A stretch of DNA of 18,043 nucleotides from Marinilabilia sp. UBA5340. GTDB lineage: Bacteria > Bacteroidota > Bacteroidia > Bacteroidales > Marinilabiliaceae. Positions 1 to 7,452 of the stretch are shown here, piece after piece. The stretch lies in the NCBI GenBank assembly GCA_002411085.1, contig DHQK01000045.1, positions 49,629 to 67,671 on the forward strand, read 5' to 3'. The notes beneath the pieces were generated by a model. It made no database searches. It worked only from the letters and a program-made list of their open reading frames with translations, and was not told the DNA's origin. The first letter of the stretch is position 1. Each line of letters begins with the position of its first letter. The position numbers and the translations under genes were made by a program.

Positions 1-93
1 GACGGAACCATCTCTTTGGTCATTGATACCAACCGGGTATTGCAACTAAACTCGTCAGGGAAATTTAAAGGAAAGAAAAAGGAAGAATCTTAA
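1..93 (+). CDS. cheA: CheA histidine kinase, C-terminal end (partial)
   Basis: Frame 1 is open from the window edge to a TAA at 91-93 and gives 30 residues. They begin DGTISLVIDTNRVL, which resembles the last strand and helix of the CheW-like P5 regulatory domain that closes CheA proteins, followed by a Lys-rich tail. The ATPase and phosphotransfer domains would lie upstream of the window. The gene runs directly into two cheW genes, cheR, cheD and cheB, which supports CheA. A CheV or another CheW-domain protein cannot be excluded from so little sequence. CheA would be the cytoplasmic kinase controlled by the receptors and couplers of this cluster. Confidence 0.75.
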   Translation, partial: DGTISLVIDTNRVLQLNSSGKFKGKKKEES

Positions 94-104
94 TTTTTGC
101 TACT

Positions 105-554
105 ATGTCGGAATATCACTATAATACACTCTTATCTTTTAAATTGGATGACGAGTATTTTGCGATGGATGCAATGAAAGTCAATCATATCCTTGAAGTA
201 CCCGAGATTACAAGGATTCCCAATACACCTGATTTTATGAAAGGGGTGCTCAATCTGCATGGAAATATCATTCCGGTGGTTGATCTTCGGGTGATGATGG
301 GATTTGAAAAAGTCGAATTTACCAATGATACAGCCATTGTGGTTATTAATCCTGACAATCAGCAGGACAGTAGCCTTGGAGTTGTGGTTGATATGGTAAA
401 GGAAGTCGTGGAAGCCGATGGGATAGAAATCAAACCGACAGTTGTGGATAAAGAAGAGAGCATGCTCAGAAATTTCCATGGAACCTTCGCTATTGATGAT
501 GACTTTGTGCACATCATCGATATAGAAGAACTTGTTTTGGCTGCTGAAGTTTGA
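105..554 (+). CDS. cheW: CheW-type coupling protein 1
   Basis: This 149-residue protein is a single CheW domain, the usual length for CheW. It has the typical opening (LLSFKLDDEYFAM), the strand VNHILEVPEITRIPNTPDFMKGVLNL, shown here only to locate residues 27-51, and the core PVVDLR at 57-62. CheW scaffolds couple receptors to the P5 domain of CheA at the cytoplasmic face of the membrane. The usual NLRG turn reads NLHG here, so the commonly conserved Arg is His52. The ATG lies only 11 bases after the cheA stop, so the two are probably cotranscribed. There is no clear Shine-Dalgarno, as is common in Bacteroidota. Family assignment is firm; the specific partner is inferred. Confidence 0.93.
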   Translation: MSEYHYNTLLSFKLDDEYFAMDAMKVNHILEVPEITRIPNTPDFMKGVLNLHGNIIPVVDLRVMMGFEKVEFTNDTAIVVINPDNQQDSSLGVVVDMVKEVVEADGIEIKPTVVDKEESMLRNFHGTFAIDDDFVHIIDIEELVLAAEV

Positions 555-611
555 GTTGAGCCGGGCTTTATTTCTATAATTAAAGAATTAAAATATTAAT
601 AAAGGGTATAA

Positions 612-1085
612 ATGAATTCATATCTGACATTTAAAGTGGTTGACGAGGTTTTTGCTGTTCATGTTGCTCATGTGATGGAAATCAGGGAGTATGAAAAACC
701 CCGGCCTGTGCCTCAGAAAGTCGATTTTGTTTCCGGATTACTTGAGTTTCGGGAAGAGATAATTCCTTTGATTAACACAGGTCTTAAATTTAATTTGGGA
801 GCAGTAGAGCCTTCTCAAAACTCTGTAATTGTTGTACTTAATCTTAATAAAGAGGGGGAAGCTGAAGACTATAGAGTTGCCATTTTGGCTGATGCTGTTT
901 CGGATGTGATCGAAGTAGAGGAAAATCAATTGAAGGCCATCCATCATGAGTACAAACCCGGGTATGTGGCAGGATCGTATAGTGAGGGCGATACTTTTGT
1001 CCTGGTGTTGGATCCGGATAAGGTATTTACTCAAAATGAAGTAATTGAGATGGATAAAATAATATCTGCAGCAAAAGAGCAATAG
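612..1085 (+). CDS. CheW-type coupling protein 2 (divergent)
   Basis: This is a second, more divergent CheW domain of 157 residues. The fold is recognisable from YLTFKVVDEVFAVHV near the start, the PxxVDFVSGLLEFR segment around residues 34-47, and a hydrophobic closing strand (DTFVLVLDPDKVF). Compared with coupler 1, the G of the xRG turn is Glu and the PVVDLR core is PLINTG, so the contact surface has changed. A purine-rich AAAGGG lies about 10 bases before the ATG. Two unlike CheW proteins beside one CheA suggest either coupling to different receptor types or a mixed array; that is inference. A role as a linker that does not bind CheA is also possible. Confidence 0.87.
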   Translation: MNSYLTFKVVDEVFAVHVAHVMEIREYEKPRPVPQKVDFVSGLLEFREEIIPLINTGLKFNLGAVEPSQNSVIVVLNLNKEGEAEDYRVAILADAVSDVIEVEENQLKAIHHEYKPGYVAGSYSEGDTFVLVLDPDKVFTQNEVIEMDKIISAAKEQ

Positions 1086-1098
1086 GGATTCGGGCGTA

Positions 1099-1965
1099 GT
1101 GGAAAATAATACTGAAAATAAGGGGTTCGACTGTTTTAAGGCAGAATTGTCTGAAAAAGATTTTCAGGCATTTAGCAGGTATATTTTTACCGAGTACGGA
1201 ATAAAAATGCCTCCTGTGAAGCGTATAATGTTGCAGGGACGCCTTTTGAAGAGAATTCGGGAACTTAAAATGAACTCGTATTCGGAGTATAAGGAGTATT
1301 TTTTTAGTAAGGAAGGGCAGGAAAGAGAATTGCTGAACTTCTTGAATGTGGTTACAACCAATAAAACGGATTTCTACAGAGAGCCGGTTCATTTTGGATT
1401 TTTAAAAGATCATGTGCTTCCTGCCTTTGCAGAATCAACTGGTTTCAATAGGCCTTTTAAGGTTTGGAGTGCCGGATCTTCAAGTGGAGAGGAAGGATAT
1501 ACCATTGCCATAGCACTCAATGAATTTAAACTGTCTAATCCGCGGTTTAGATATGAAATTCTGGGAACGGATATCAGCAGCCAAATGCTGCAAACGGCAG
1601 CCCGGGGGGTTTACAAGGAATCCAAAATTGATATGGTGCCGCTTGAATTGAAACGTAGATATTTTTTAAAGAGCAAGGATCGCGACAACCCTACAGTTAG
1701 AGTGATTCCTGAATTACAATCCAATCTTAAACTGAGATATCTTAATTTGATGGACTCTGTTTATGATATTTCTGAAACCTTTGATGTAATTTTCTGTAGA
1801 AATGTTTTAATCTACTTCGACAGAATAACACAAGAGAAGGTGATAAACCGTCTGTGTCGGCACTTAAGTTCAGACGGATATTTTTTTATTGGTCACTCCG
1901 AATCTTTGTCGGGTATGGATGTGCCATTGGAACATGTAAAACCAACGATCTTTAAGCATCGTTGA
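1099..1965 (+). CDS. cheR: CheR chemoreceptor glutamate methyltransferase (canonical)
   Basis: This 288-residue protein has the usual length of CheR. The helical N-terminal domain starts near residue 17 (LSEKDFQAFSRYIF). It is followed by the conserved TTNKTDFYREP (86-96), the SAM-binding loop WSAGSSSGEEGY (123-134), GTDIS (156-160), and FCRNVLIYF (232-240) and GHSESLSG (265-272). CheR transfers a methyl group from S-adenosylmethionine to receptor glutamates to adapt kinase activity. The only upstream start that keeps the whole N-domain is the GTG at 1099; the next Met, residue 37, would remove it. The gap from the second cheW is 13 bases. It is the only one of the three CheR-like proteins here with fully standard motifs. 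Confidence 0.95.
   Translation: MENNTENKGFDCFKAELSEKDFQAFSRYIFTEYGIKMPPVKRIMLQGRLLKRIRELKMNSYSEYKEYFFSKEGQERELLNFLNVVTTNKTDFYREPVHFGFLKDHVLPAFAESTGFNRPFKVWSAGSSSGEEGYTIAIALNEFKLSNPRFRYEILGTDISSQMLQTAARGVYKESKIDMVPLELKRRYFLKSKDRDNPTVRVIPELQSNLKLRYLNLMDSVYDISETFDVIFCRNVLIYFDRITQEKVINRLCRHLSSDGYFFIGHSESLSGMDVPLEHVKPTIFKHR
1943..1964 (+). repeat. Perfect 7-bp inverted repeat at the cheR stop codon
   Basis: CAACGAT (1943-1949) and ATCGTTG (1958-1964) are perfect inverted copies around an 8-base loop, overlapping the last codons and stop of cheR. No U-tract follows, so it is not a standard intrinsic terminator. It could protect or end the upstream mRNA, or be chance in coding sequence. Confidence 0.35.
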
Positions 1966-2105
1966 TCAAAAGACACTAACTTGTTCCTTATGGAATTTGG
2001 TGAATTTCAATATATTTGTCCCGATTTTTGTTTTTTTTAACAAATCGGTGTTGATTTCAAGAAAAGAAGAATAATAATATACGATGAAGCTATAATTAAC
2101 GCATT
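1966..2105 (+). promoter_or_regulatory. Intergenic region with -7-like element and stem-loop before the histidine-kinase-like gene
   Basis: This 140-base gap is one of the longer non-coding stretches in the cluster. TATATTTG at 2011-2018 matches the Bacteroidota -7 consensus TAnnTTTG. I see no convincing TTTG at the -33 position: candidate TTG motifs lie 11 or 27 bases away rather than about 19-21. Immediately after it, CCGATT at 2021-2026 pairs with AATCGG at 2043-2048, with inner pairing TGTT/AACA across a T-run loop. This would place a hairpin at the start of any transcript, or mark the end of the upstream one. An internal promoter plus leader hairpin is plausible but weakly supported. Confidence 0.3.
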
Positions 2106-3005
2106 ATGACAAACATTACTGACAGACAGCTATTAAAGGAAATCCGTGCCAAAATGAACGAGCGCAAGAAGTATGAACAGGAGGTTCAGATGTTGACTCG
2201 TGAATTACAGGATGTTACCAAAAAATTGCGGGAGTCCGAATCGCTTAAGAGCCATTTTATTTCCAATATTTCCAATGAAATAGTCAATCCGTTTACTTCT
2301 ATCCTGGGGTTATCCAAGTCCATCCTTTCAGTAGAAAAGAACGACTGGAAAAAAGTGGTTTCCATGGTGGCGCTCATCCATAGTGAGGCATTTAACCTGG
2401 ACTTTCAGTTGCGCAACATCTTTGTTGCCGCAAAAATTGAAGCAGGTGAGGTAGTGCCCAATATCTCTAAGGTAAATGTCAGAGGGATTATCCAAAGCAT
2501 TATCGATGCATTTAATCTGGTGGCCCGAAAAATGGGGATCGAAATTGAGTTTGAGTGGCAGATAGAATATGGTTTTGGTAAGAACTTCTATTTCAAAACT
2601 GACAGCGAAAAAATAAAGCTTATTCTCAGCAATCTCTTGAATAATGCGCTTAAGTATAGCTATAAAGACAGTAAAGTAATCATCAAAGTTTGGGCCGATG
2701 AAGAGAAACTTAGTTTCTCGGTTCAGGATTTTGGAACAGGGATTTCAGATAAAAACCAAAAAATCATCTTCGAACGCTTTAAGCGTTTGGATACCGGTAT
2801 CAATTCTATTAATCGCGGACACGGTCTGGGTCTTTCAATTACCAAGGCCTTGTTGGATGTATTGGGTGGAGAGATTGATATCAAAAGCCAGAAAGGTGAA
2901 GGTTCTACCTTTATCATTCATGTGCCGGAAGCAAAGAATGTTGTTGAAGGTTTTAGTGGCGAAGGTAATGACATCTTTTTTGATGATGGTGATGAGATTT
3001 TTTAA
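2106..3005 (+). CDS. Histidine-kinase-like protein lacking the phosphoacceptor histidine
   Basis: This is a soluble 299-residue protein with an N-terminal coiled coil (about 10-48), a HisKA-like helical hairpin (about 49-115) and a GHKL ATPase domain (about 120-275). The ATPase motifs look intact: N-box NLLNNALKYS, G1 DFGTGIS, F-box ERFKRLD and G2 GHGLGLSI. The H-box, however, reads FISNISNEIVNPF where kinases have a pattern like SHEIRTP, so the phosphoacceptor is Asn57 (codon AAT, 2274-2276). It has no sensor or membrane domain and ends in an acidic tail (FFDDGDEIF). It lies 12 bases before cheD. It may be a pseudokinase, an ATP-binding scaffold, a phosphatase of a response regulator, or a kinase acting on another protein. 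Family is sure; activity is open. Confidence 0.9.
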   Translation: MTNITDRQLLKEIRAKMNERKKYEQEVQMLTRELQDVTKKLRESESLKSHFISNISNEIVNPFTSILGLSKSILSVEKNDWKKVVSMVALIHSEAFNLDFQLRNIFVAAKIEAGEVVPNISKVNVRGIIQSIIDAFNLVARKMGIEIEFEWQIEYGFGKNFYFKTDSEKIKLILSNLLNNALKYSYKDSKVIIKVWADEEKLSFSVQDFGTGISDKNQKIIFERFKRLDTGINSINRGHGLGLSITKALLDVLGGEIDIKSQKGEGSTFIIHVPEAKNVVEGFSGEGNDIFFDDGDEIF

Positions 3006-3017
3006 GGTTTTTATTAA

Positions 3018-3488
3018 ATGGAGCAATATTCACAACATTTTTTATATCCATCCACCTTATTTGCCAGTAAAGAGCCGTATGTGGTAAAGACCATTCTCGG
3101 ATCTTGTGTGGCGATATGTTTGTGGGATCCGGTTGCCAAAATTGGGGGCATTAATCACTATATGCTTCCCAACTGGAACGGTAATGATCTGGCATCCCCT
3201 AAATACGGAAATATCGCCATCGACAAGTTATTGGAGAAAATGGGACAGCTGGGGGCACGCAGGGAGAATCTGAAAGCTAAAATTTTTGGCGGAGGAGAAT
3301 TGATCGAAAGCGGAGCCAACGGAACTCTGATTGGAGAGAGGAATATAAGGGTGGCCAGACTGATTCTGGAAGAGAAAAAAATTCCTGTTATCGCCTCCAG
3401 TACTGGAGGAAAAAAGGGGAGAAAAATCCTCTTCTTTACTGATTCAGGCGAAGTAAGGCACAAATTTCTGGATAAAAAGGCACAATAA
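3018..3488 (+). CDS. cheD: CheD chemoreceptor glutamine deamidase
   Basis: This 156-residue protein matches CheD in length and motifs: LGSCVAICLWDP around residues 27-38 with Cys30, and GGINHYMLP around 43-51 with His47. The Cys-His spacing of 17 agrees with the catalytic pair of Thermotoga CheD; Thr25 may be the third residue. The later KIFGGGE and STGGKKGRKILFFTDSGEV segments are also typical. CheD deamidates specific receptor Gln to Glu, creating methylation sites for CheR, and in many bacteria binds CheC; no cheC is visible here. Its presence implies receptor-like substrates with Gln at methylation positions. It sits between the kinase-like gene and cheB with gaps of 12 and 21 bases. Confidence 0.95.
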   Translation: MEQYSQHFLYPSTLFASKEPYVVKTILGSCVAICLWDPVAKIGGINHYMLPNWNGNDLASPKYGNIAIDKLLEKMGQLGARRENLKAKIFGGGELIESGANGTLIGERNIRVARLILEEKKIPVIASSTGGKKGRKILFFTDSGEVRHKFLDKKAQ

Positions 3489-3509
3489 TATTTTCTTTGT
3501 TTTAGTTCT

Positions 3510-4589
3510 ATGAGTAAGAATATCAGGGTACTTATTGTGGATGATTCTGCTGTGGTTCGTCAAAGTCTCTCAGCGATCCTGGAATCCGATCCGCATATTG
3601 AAGTGATGGGCACTGCAGCTGATCCTCTTATTGCCGTTAAGAAGATCATGAAAGAGGTGCCTGACGTCATTACCCTGGATATTGAAATGCCGCGGATGGA
3701 CGGATTGACTTTTCTGCGAAAAATCATGTCGCAACATCCCATTCCCGTGGTGGTCATTTCGTCACTTACTACCGAAGGAACTGAAACAGCTATGAAGGCC
3801 CTTGAATATGGAGCCTCCGAGATTATTGGTAAACCAGCGATGAATGCTGCCCAGTTTATCAATGAATCTCAGATTATGTTGTGCGATGCGGTAAAAGCTG
3901 CTTCGCAGGCCAAACTTACCAGACTCAAAATAAGTCACACACCTCAGGTTGATTGGGTGGCCCCTAAATTTTCGGCTGATGTCATATTGCAAAAAAGCAC
4001 ATCGTATAAAAAAATTATCAGTACCGAAAAAATTATTGTTCTGGGAGCCTCCACCGGAGGCACAGAAGCCATTCGTTTATTCCTGAAAAGCCTGCCCGGG
4101 AAAATGCCGGGAATTGCTATTGTGCAACACATGCCCGAAGGTTTTACCCGATCTTTTGCCAATAGTCTCAACTCATTATGCGATCTTGAGGTAAAAGAGG
4201 CAGAAAATGGAGATAAGCTTTATCAGGGACGTGTATTGATTGCTCCCGGAAATCATCACATGCTGTTGAAACGTACTGGTAAAGAATATTCTGTGGAGGT
4301 TCGGGAAGGACCGCTGGTCAATCGGCACAGGCCATCTGTGGATGTACTCTTTCGTTCGGCTGCCCGATATGCCGGACAGAATGCCATGGGAATTTTGCTC
4401 ACAGGCATGGGTAACGATGGAGCCAAAGGACTTTTAGAAATGAAAGAGTCCGGAGCTGCAACCATTGCCCAGGATGAAGCATCTTCCGTGGTTTTTGGGA
4501 TGCCACGCGAAGCCATTAAGCTGGGTGCTGCCAGAGAAGTTATGGCCATCGAAAAAATGGCTCCATATCTGTTGAAAAATTTTATTTGA
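3510..4589 (+). CDS. cheB: CheB receiver-methylesterase (full length)
   Basis: This 359-residue protein has the standard CheB architecture. The receiver domain (about 5-125) has the acidic pair Asp11-Asp12, phosphoacceptor Asp57 in TLDIEMPRMDG, and Lys108 in IIGKPA. After a linker, the methylesterase domain (about 172-358) shows GASTGG with Ser181, QHMPEGF with His207, and LTGMGNDGA with Asp303. All three are shifted by the same 17 residues relative to the E. coli triad Ser164/His190/Asp286. CheA-phosphorylated CheB would remove methyl groups from, or deamidate, receptor sites and so oppose CheR. It is the only receiver-domain protein in the window, since no CheY is seen. It ends the first che block. 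Confidence 0.97.
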   Translation: MSKNIRVLIVDDSAVVRQSLSAILESDPHIEVMGTAADPLIAVKKIMKEVPDVITLDIEMPRMDGLTFLRKIMSQHPIPVVVISSLTTEGTETAMKALEYGASEIIGKPAMNAAQFINESQIMLCDAVKAASQAKLTRLKISHTPQVDWVAPKFSADVILQKSTSYKKIISTEKIIVLGASTGGTEAIRLFLKSLPGKMPGIAIVQHMPEGFTRSFANSLNSLCDLEVKEAENGDKLYQGRVLIAPGNHHMLLKRTGKEYSVEVREGPLVNRHRPSVDVLFRSAARYAGQNAMGILLTGMGNDGAKGLLEMKESGAATIAQDEASSVVFGMPREAIKLGAAREVMAIEKMAPYLLKNFI

Positions 4590-4694
4590 TAAATTGAAAA
4601 AATCAAGCTCTGGGTTTTTGATATAACCTTTTGTACTTGTCATTCGTTAATAACCCTAAGAAAACCGGGTTCCCTGAAAACAATATTTATTCAG

Positions 4695-6575
4695 ATGAAG
4701 AAGACCGATTACAAACGTATATTATCAAAGTATTCGCTTAGAGGCTTTGCGCTGGGGCTGATACTTGCTGCTGTTATTTTTCTGTTGAGTCTTGATGCTG
4801 AGGTTGTTCAGCAATATGGAGGTGGATTCAGTCGTCTGCTTTACCTCATGCCAGGTCTTTGGGTTGTGTTGTTGTTTCCGTTTCTTTTTGCCATCATCGG
4901 GTACCAGATCGCTCATATATTTGTACGTTCTATCCGAAAACAGAATAAACGGATAAAGAGGGAGGCCGGAAAAACCAAGATGGTACTGGGCTTTATCGAT
5001 AATTTGCGGCAGGGCAAACTTGAAGAAACTTTGCCCAACAACCAGAAAAAAGACGCATTGACCAAAGCCCTCATTAAGTTGAGGGAGTTTATGATACAGA
5101 GTAAAAAAGATCAGGAGCAGCGACGTCTGGAAGAAGAGCAACGTACCTGGGTGACTCAGGGACTTGCACAGTTTGCGGAGTTGCTTAGGAAAAACAATGA
5201 TAATCTGGAAGAACTCTCTTACAACATCATTCACTATCTGGTTAATTACATGAAAATTAATCAGGGCGGCTTTTTCCTTCTTAATCTGCCGACCAATGGC
5301 GATGAGAAGTATTTCGAAATGACAGCTTGCGTGGCTTATGAGCGAAAGAAATTTGCCGATAAGGTGATCGGATGGGGTGAAGGACTTGTCGGGCGATGTG
5401 CTTTAGAGAAAAGTACTATTTATATGACTGATGTTCCCGAAGATTATGTAAATATTACTTCCGGATTGGGTGAGGCAACCCCCAAAGCCATATTGCTGGT
5501 TCCGTTGAAAGCGAATGAGGAGATTTACGGGGTGATGGAACTGGCCTCTTTCCGTGCATTTGAGCAGTTCGAAATTGAGTTTGTTGAGAAGTTGGGCGAG
5601 AGTATTGCTTTGACGATTTCTACTGTCAAAACCAATATCAAAACCTCAAAACTTCTTAAAGAGACCCAGATTCAGGCCGAAAAAATGGCACAGCAGGAAG
5701 AAGAGCTTCGCCAAAACCTGGAGGAGATGAAAGCAACCCAGGAAGAAAGCGAACGACAGGCCCTTGAAATGCAAGGTATTCTTGATGCTATTGACCACGC
5801 TGCTATCAGTTGTGAGTTTGAAACTGACGGAACGCTGATTTCGGTCAACCATAACTTTCTGAGTACATTTAAATACAGGCCGGAAGAAATTGAAGATCAG
5901 AATTTGCGCATTTTCTTCTTCAAAGAAGATGTAGGTGAACTCGATAAGATTCTTGCCCAGCTACAAGAAGGACAAAACTTCCGTGGGCGTGTTCGGCGAC
6001 GCACCAAACTTGGTGAAGAAATATATCTGCTGACGACATACTCTCCGGTTGTTGATAACGATGGGGAGATTATGAAAATTCTCAGTCTGGAGAATGATGT
6101 TACGGAACAGGTACAAATGGAAGAAGCACTCAAACGGTCTAAAGATGAGTTGGGTGTGATGCTCGAAGAAGCCAGAGATGAGGTGAAGGAGCACTTTAAA
6201 GAGATCGAGTCGGTGAAAATCCGAAACGAAAAAACCCTGGAGGGTGCTTTGGACGCCATTATTACCACCAATAAAGATGGTATGCTGGAGTTCTTTAATG
6301 CCGCTGCCGAGAAATTATGGGGCTATGGTCGTGGAGAAGTTTTGGGACAACATGTTTCCATGCTTTTCTCTAAGGATGCCGTTAAAAATGATCCTTTTGT
6401 TTCTGCCTTTGTCAATTCTAATGGAAGCAAAGTGATTGGGGAACGCAAAGAAGTTCCTATCCTTAATAAGTATGGGGAAGAAGTTCCTGTTCTTTTCTTA
6501 CTTTCGGATGCAGAAGTCGGGGATGACCATTCTTATACTGCATTTATCCAGAATGTGGAGGTAGAACTCTTTTAA
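4695..6575 (+). CDS. Membrane sensor: 2 TM, GAF, coiled coil, PAS, PAS; no output domain
   Basis: This 626-residue protein has two closely spaced membrane helices (about 16-33 and 50-76), leaving only a short external loop, so sensing is probably cytoplasmic. A basic linker and coiled coil (77-155) leads to a GAF domain (about 160-313), a long coiled coil (314-365), a PAS domain (about 360-475), a second coiled coil (475-515) and a PAS domain that runs to the C terminus. There is no kinase, GGDEF, phosphatase or canonical MCP hairpin. The first coiled coil contains QEEELRQNLEEMKATQEE. Its EEMKAT (343-348) fits the Glu-Glu-x-x-Ala-Thr pattern of enteric methylation sites, which makes this a candidate atypical chemoreceptor. 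Placement between cheB and a second cheR supports that. Receptor function is inference; a sensor for another local protein is the alternative. Confidence 0.88.
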   Translation: MKKTDYKRILSKYSLRGFALGLILAAVIFLLSLDAEVVQQYGGGFSRLLYLMPGLWVVLLFPFLFAIIGYQIAHIFVRSIRKQNKRIKREAGKTKMVLGFIDNLRQGKLEETLPNNQKKDALTKALIKLREFMIQSKKDQEQRRLEEEQRTWVTQGLAQFAELLRKNNDNLEELSYNIIHYLVNYMKINQGGFFLLNLPTNGDEKYFEMTACVAYERKKFADKVIGWGEGLVGRCALEKSTIYMTDVPEDYVNITSGLGEATPKAILLVPLKANEEIYGVMELASFRAFEQFEIEFVEKLGESIALTISTVKTNIKTSKLLKETQIQAEKMAQQEEELRQNLEEMKATQEESERQALEMQGILDAIDHAAISCEFETDGTLISVNHNFLSTFKYRPEEIEDQNLRIFFFKEDVGELDKILAQLQEGQNFRGRVRRRTKLGEEIYLLTTYSPVVDNDGEIMKILSLENDVTEQVQMEEALKRSKDELGVMLEEARDEVKEHFKEIESVKIRNEKTLEGALDAIITTNKDGMLEFFNAAAEKLWGYGRGEVLGQHVSMLFSKDAVKNDPFVSAFVNSNGSKVIGERKEVPILNKYGEEVPVLFLLSDAEVGDDHSYTAFIQNVEVELF

Positions 6576-6580
6576 ATTGA

Positions 6581-7435
6581 ATGGGGTTGAATAGTTGTGG
6601 CGTAATGACATATAAAGAATATCTGCAGGTGCTCAAAGAGCATTCACCGTATGATTTTTCAGATTATTCTGATAATTCAATTTTCAGGAGAATCCAGAAA
6701 GTTATGCGAGATCATCAACTTTCGCTCGAAGAACTTTGTGAAAAGACTCAGGGAAACCGATATTTTGTGGAGGAGGTGGTCGAAGCCATTACTGTAAATA
6801 CCACAGAATTGTTTCGTGATCCGGCAGTCTGGAAATACCTTTTCGAAAAGCATATTCCTGTATACCGGGGCAATAATTTTATTAATGTCTGGCATGCCGG
6901 GTGCTCAACAGGGCAGGAAGTTTATTCTCTCTTAATTATCTTTAGTGAGCTGGGATTGTTGGATAAAGTGCGTGTCTTTGCTACCGATATTAGTCAAAAA
7001 GCACTGGATATTGCCAAGAAAGGGGTTTATCAGCATCAAATAGACAGAGGATGCATGGATAATTTCAATACTGTATTTGAAAATCATGGTTCTTCTTCTT
7101 TATCTTTTTCAAAGTATTTTGATGTAGATGAAAAGAACGATAAGATAAGTGTTAAGCCATTTCTGAAGGAAAGAATTAAGTTTATCCGGCATGATTTGGT
7201 TCGAAATGAAATGCCTTTTTACAACAAAGTAGATATTGTTTTTTGCCGGAATGTATTGATTTATTTCAATGTGAAGCTTCAGAACCGGATTGTTCAGCGG
7301 TTCTATGATGGCTTGTACAATAATGGGTCACTTGTGCTTGGAGCCCATGAAGGACTTAGTGGATTTTTCAAAACTAAGTTTGAAAGACAAGGACCTATTT
7401 ACCGAAAGAGCAATACATTTCATTTGCGATATTGA
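6581..7435 (+). CDS. CheR-like methyltransferase 2
   Basis: This 284-residue CheR-family protein keeps nearly all key motifs: TVNTTELFRDP (71-81), the SAM loop VWHAGCSTGQEVYS (103-116), ATDIS (134-138) and FCRNVLIYF (221-229). The usual GEE in the SAM loop is GQE, and GHSESL is replaced by GAHEGL. The N-terminal helical domain is recognisable but diverged from CheR 1. It is predicted to be an active glutamate O-methyltransferase with its own receptor preference, most simply the sensor encoded 5 bases upstream. The start is uncertain: ATG 6581 is closest to the upstream stop, whereas ATG 6605 (MTYKEYLQ) gives a cleaner start to the domain. Neither has a clear Shine-Dalgarno. Confidence 0.9.
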   Translation: MGLNSCGVMTYKEYLQVLKEHSPYDFSDYSDNSIFRRIQKVMRDHQLSLEELCEKTQGNRYFVEEVVEAITVNTTELFRDPAVWKYLFEKHIPVYRGNNFINVWHAGCSTGQEVYSLLIIFSELGLLDKVRVFATDISQKALDIAKKGVYQHQIDRGCMDNFNTVFENHGSSSLSFSKYFDVDEKNDKISVKPFLKERIKFIRHDLVRNEMPFYNKVDIVFCRNVLIYFNVKLQNRIVQRFYDGLYNNGSLVLGAHEGLSGFFKTKFERQGPIYRKSNTFHLRY

Positions 7436-7452
7436 ACAAAACATGTTTTTAC

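Noticed and set aside
132..512. Long open frames on the minus strand opposite most genes, for example 132-512, 4725-5234 and 10467-10784
   Set aside because: They lie inside well-supported plus-strand genes, have Cys/His/Ser-rich translations typical of antisense shadows, and show no recognisable domain.
2698..3087. Open frame on the plus strand overlapping the kinase homologue and cheD
   Set aside because: It is out of frame with two genes whose motifs are clear and has no family resemblance of its own.
4652..4671. Inverted repeat AACCC / GGGTT in the gap after cheB, and TATAACCTTTTG nearby as a promoter
   Set aside because: The stem is only 5 bp with a 10-base loop and no U-tract, and the spacing of the second motif does not fit TAnnTTTG.
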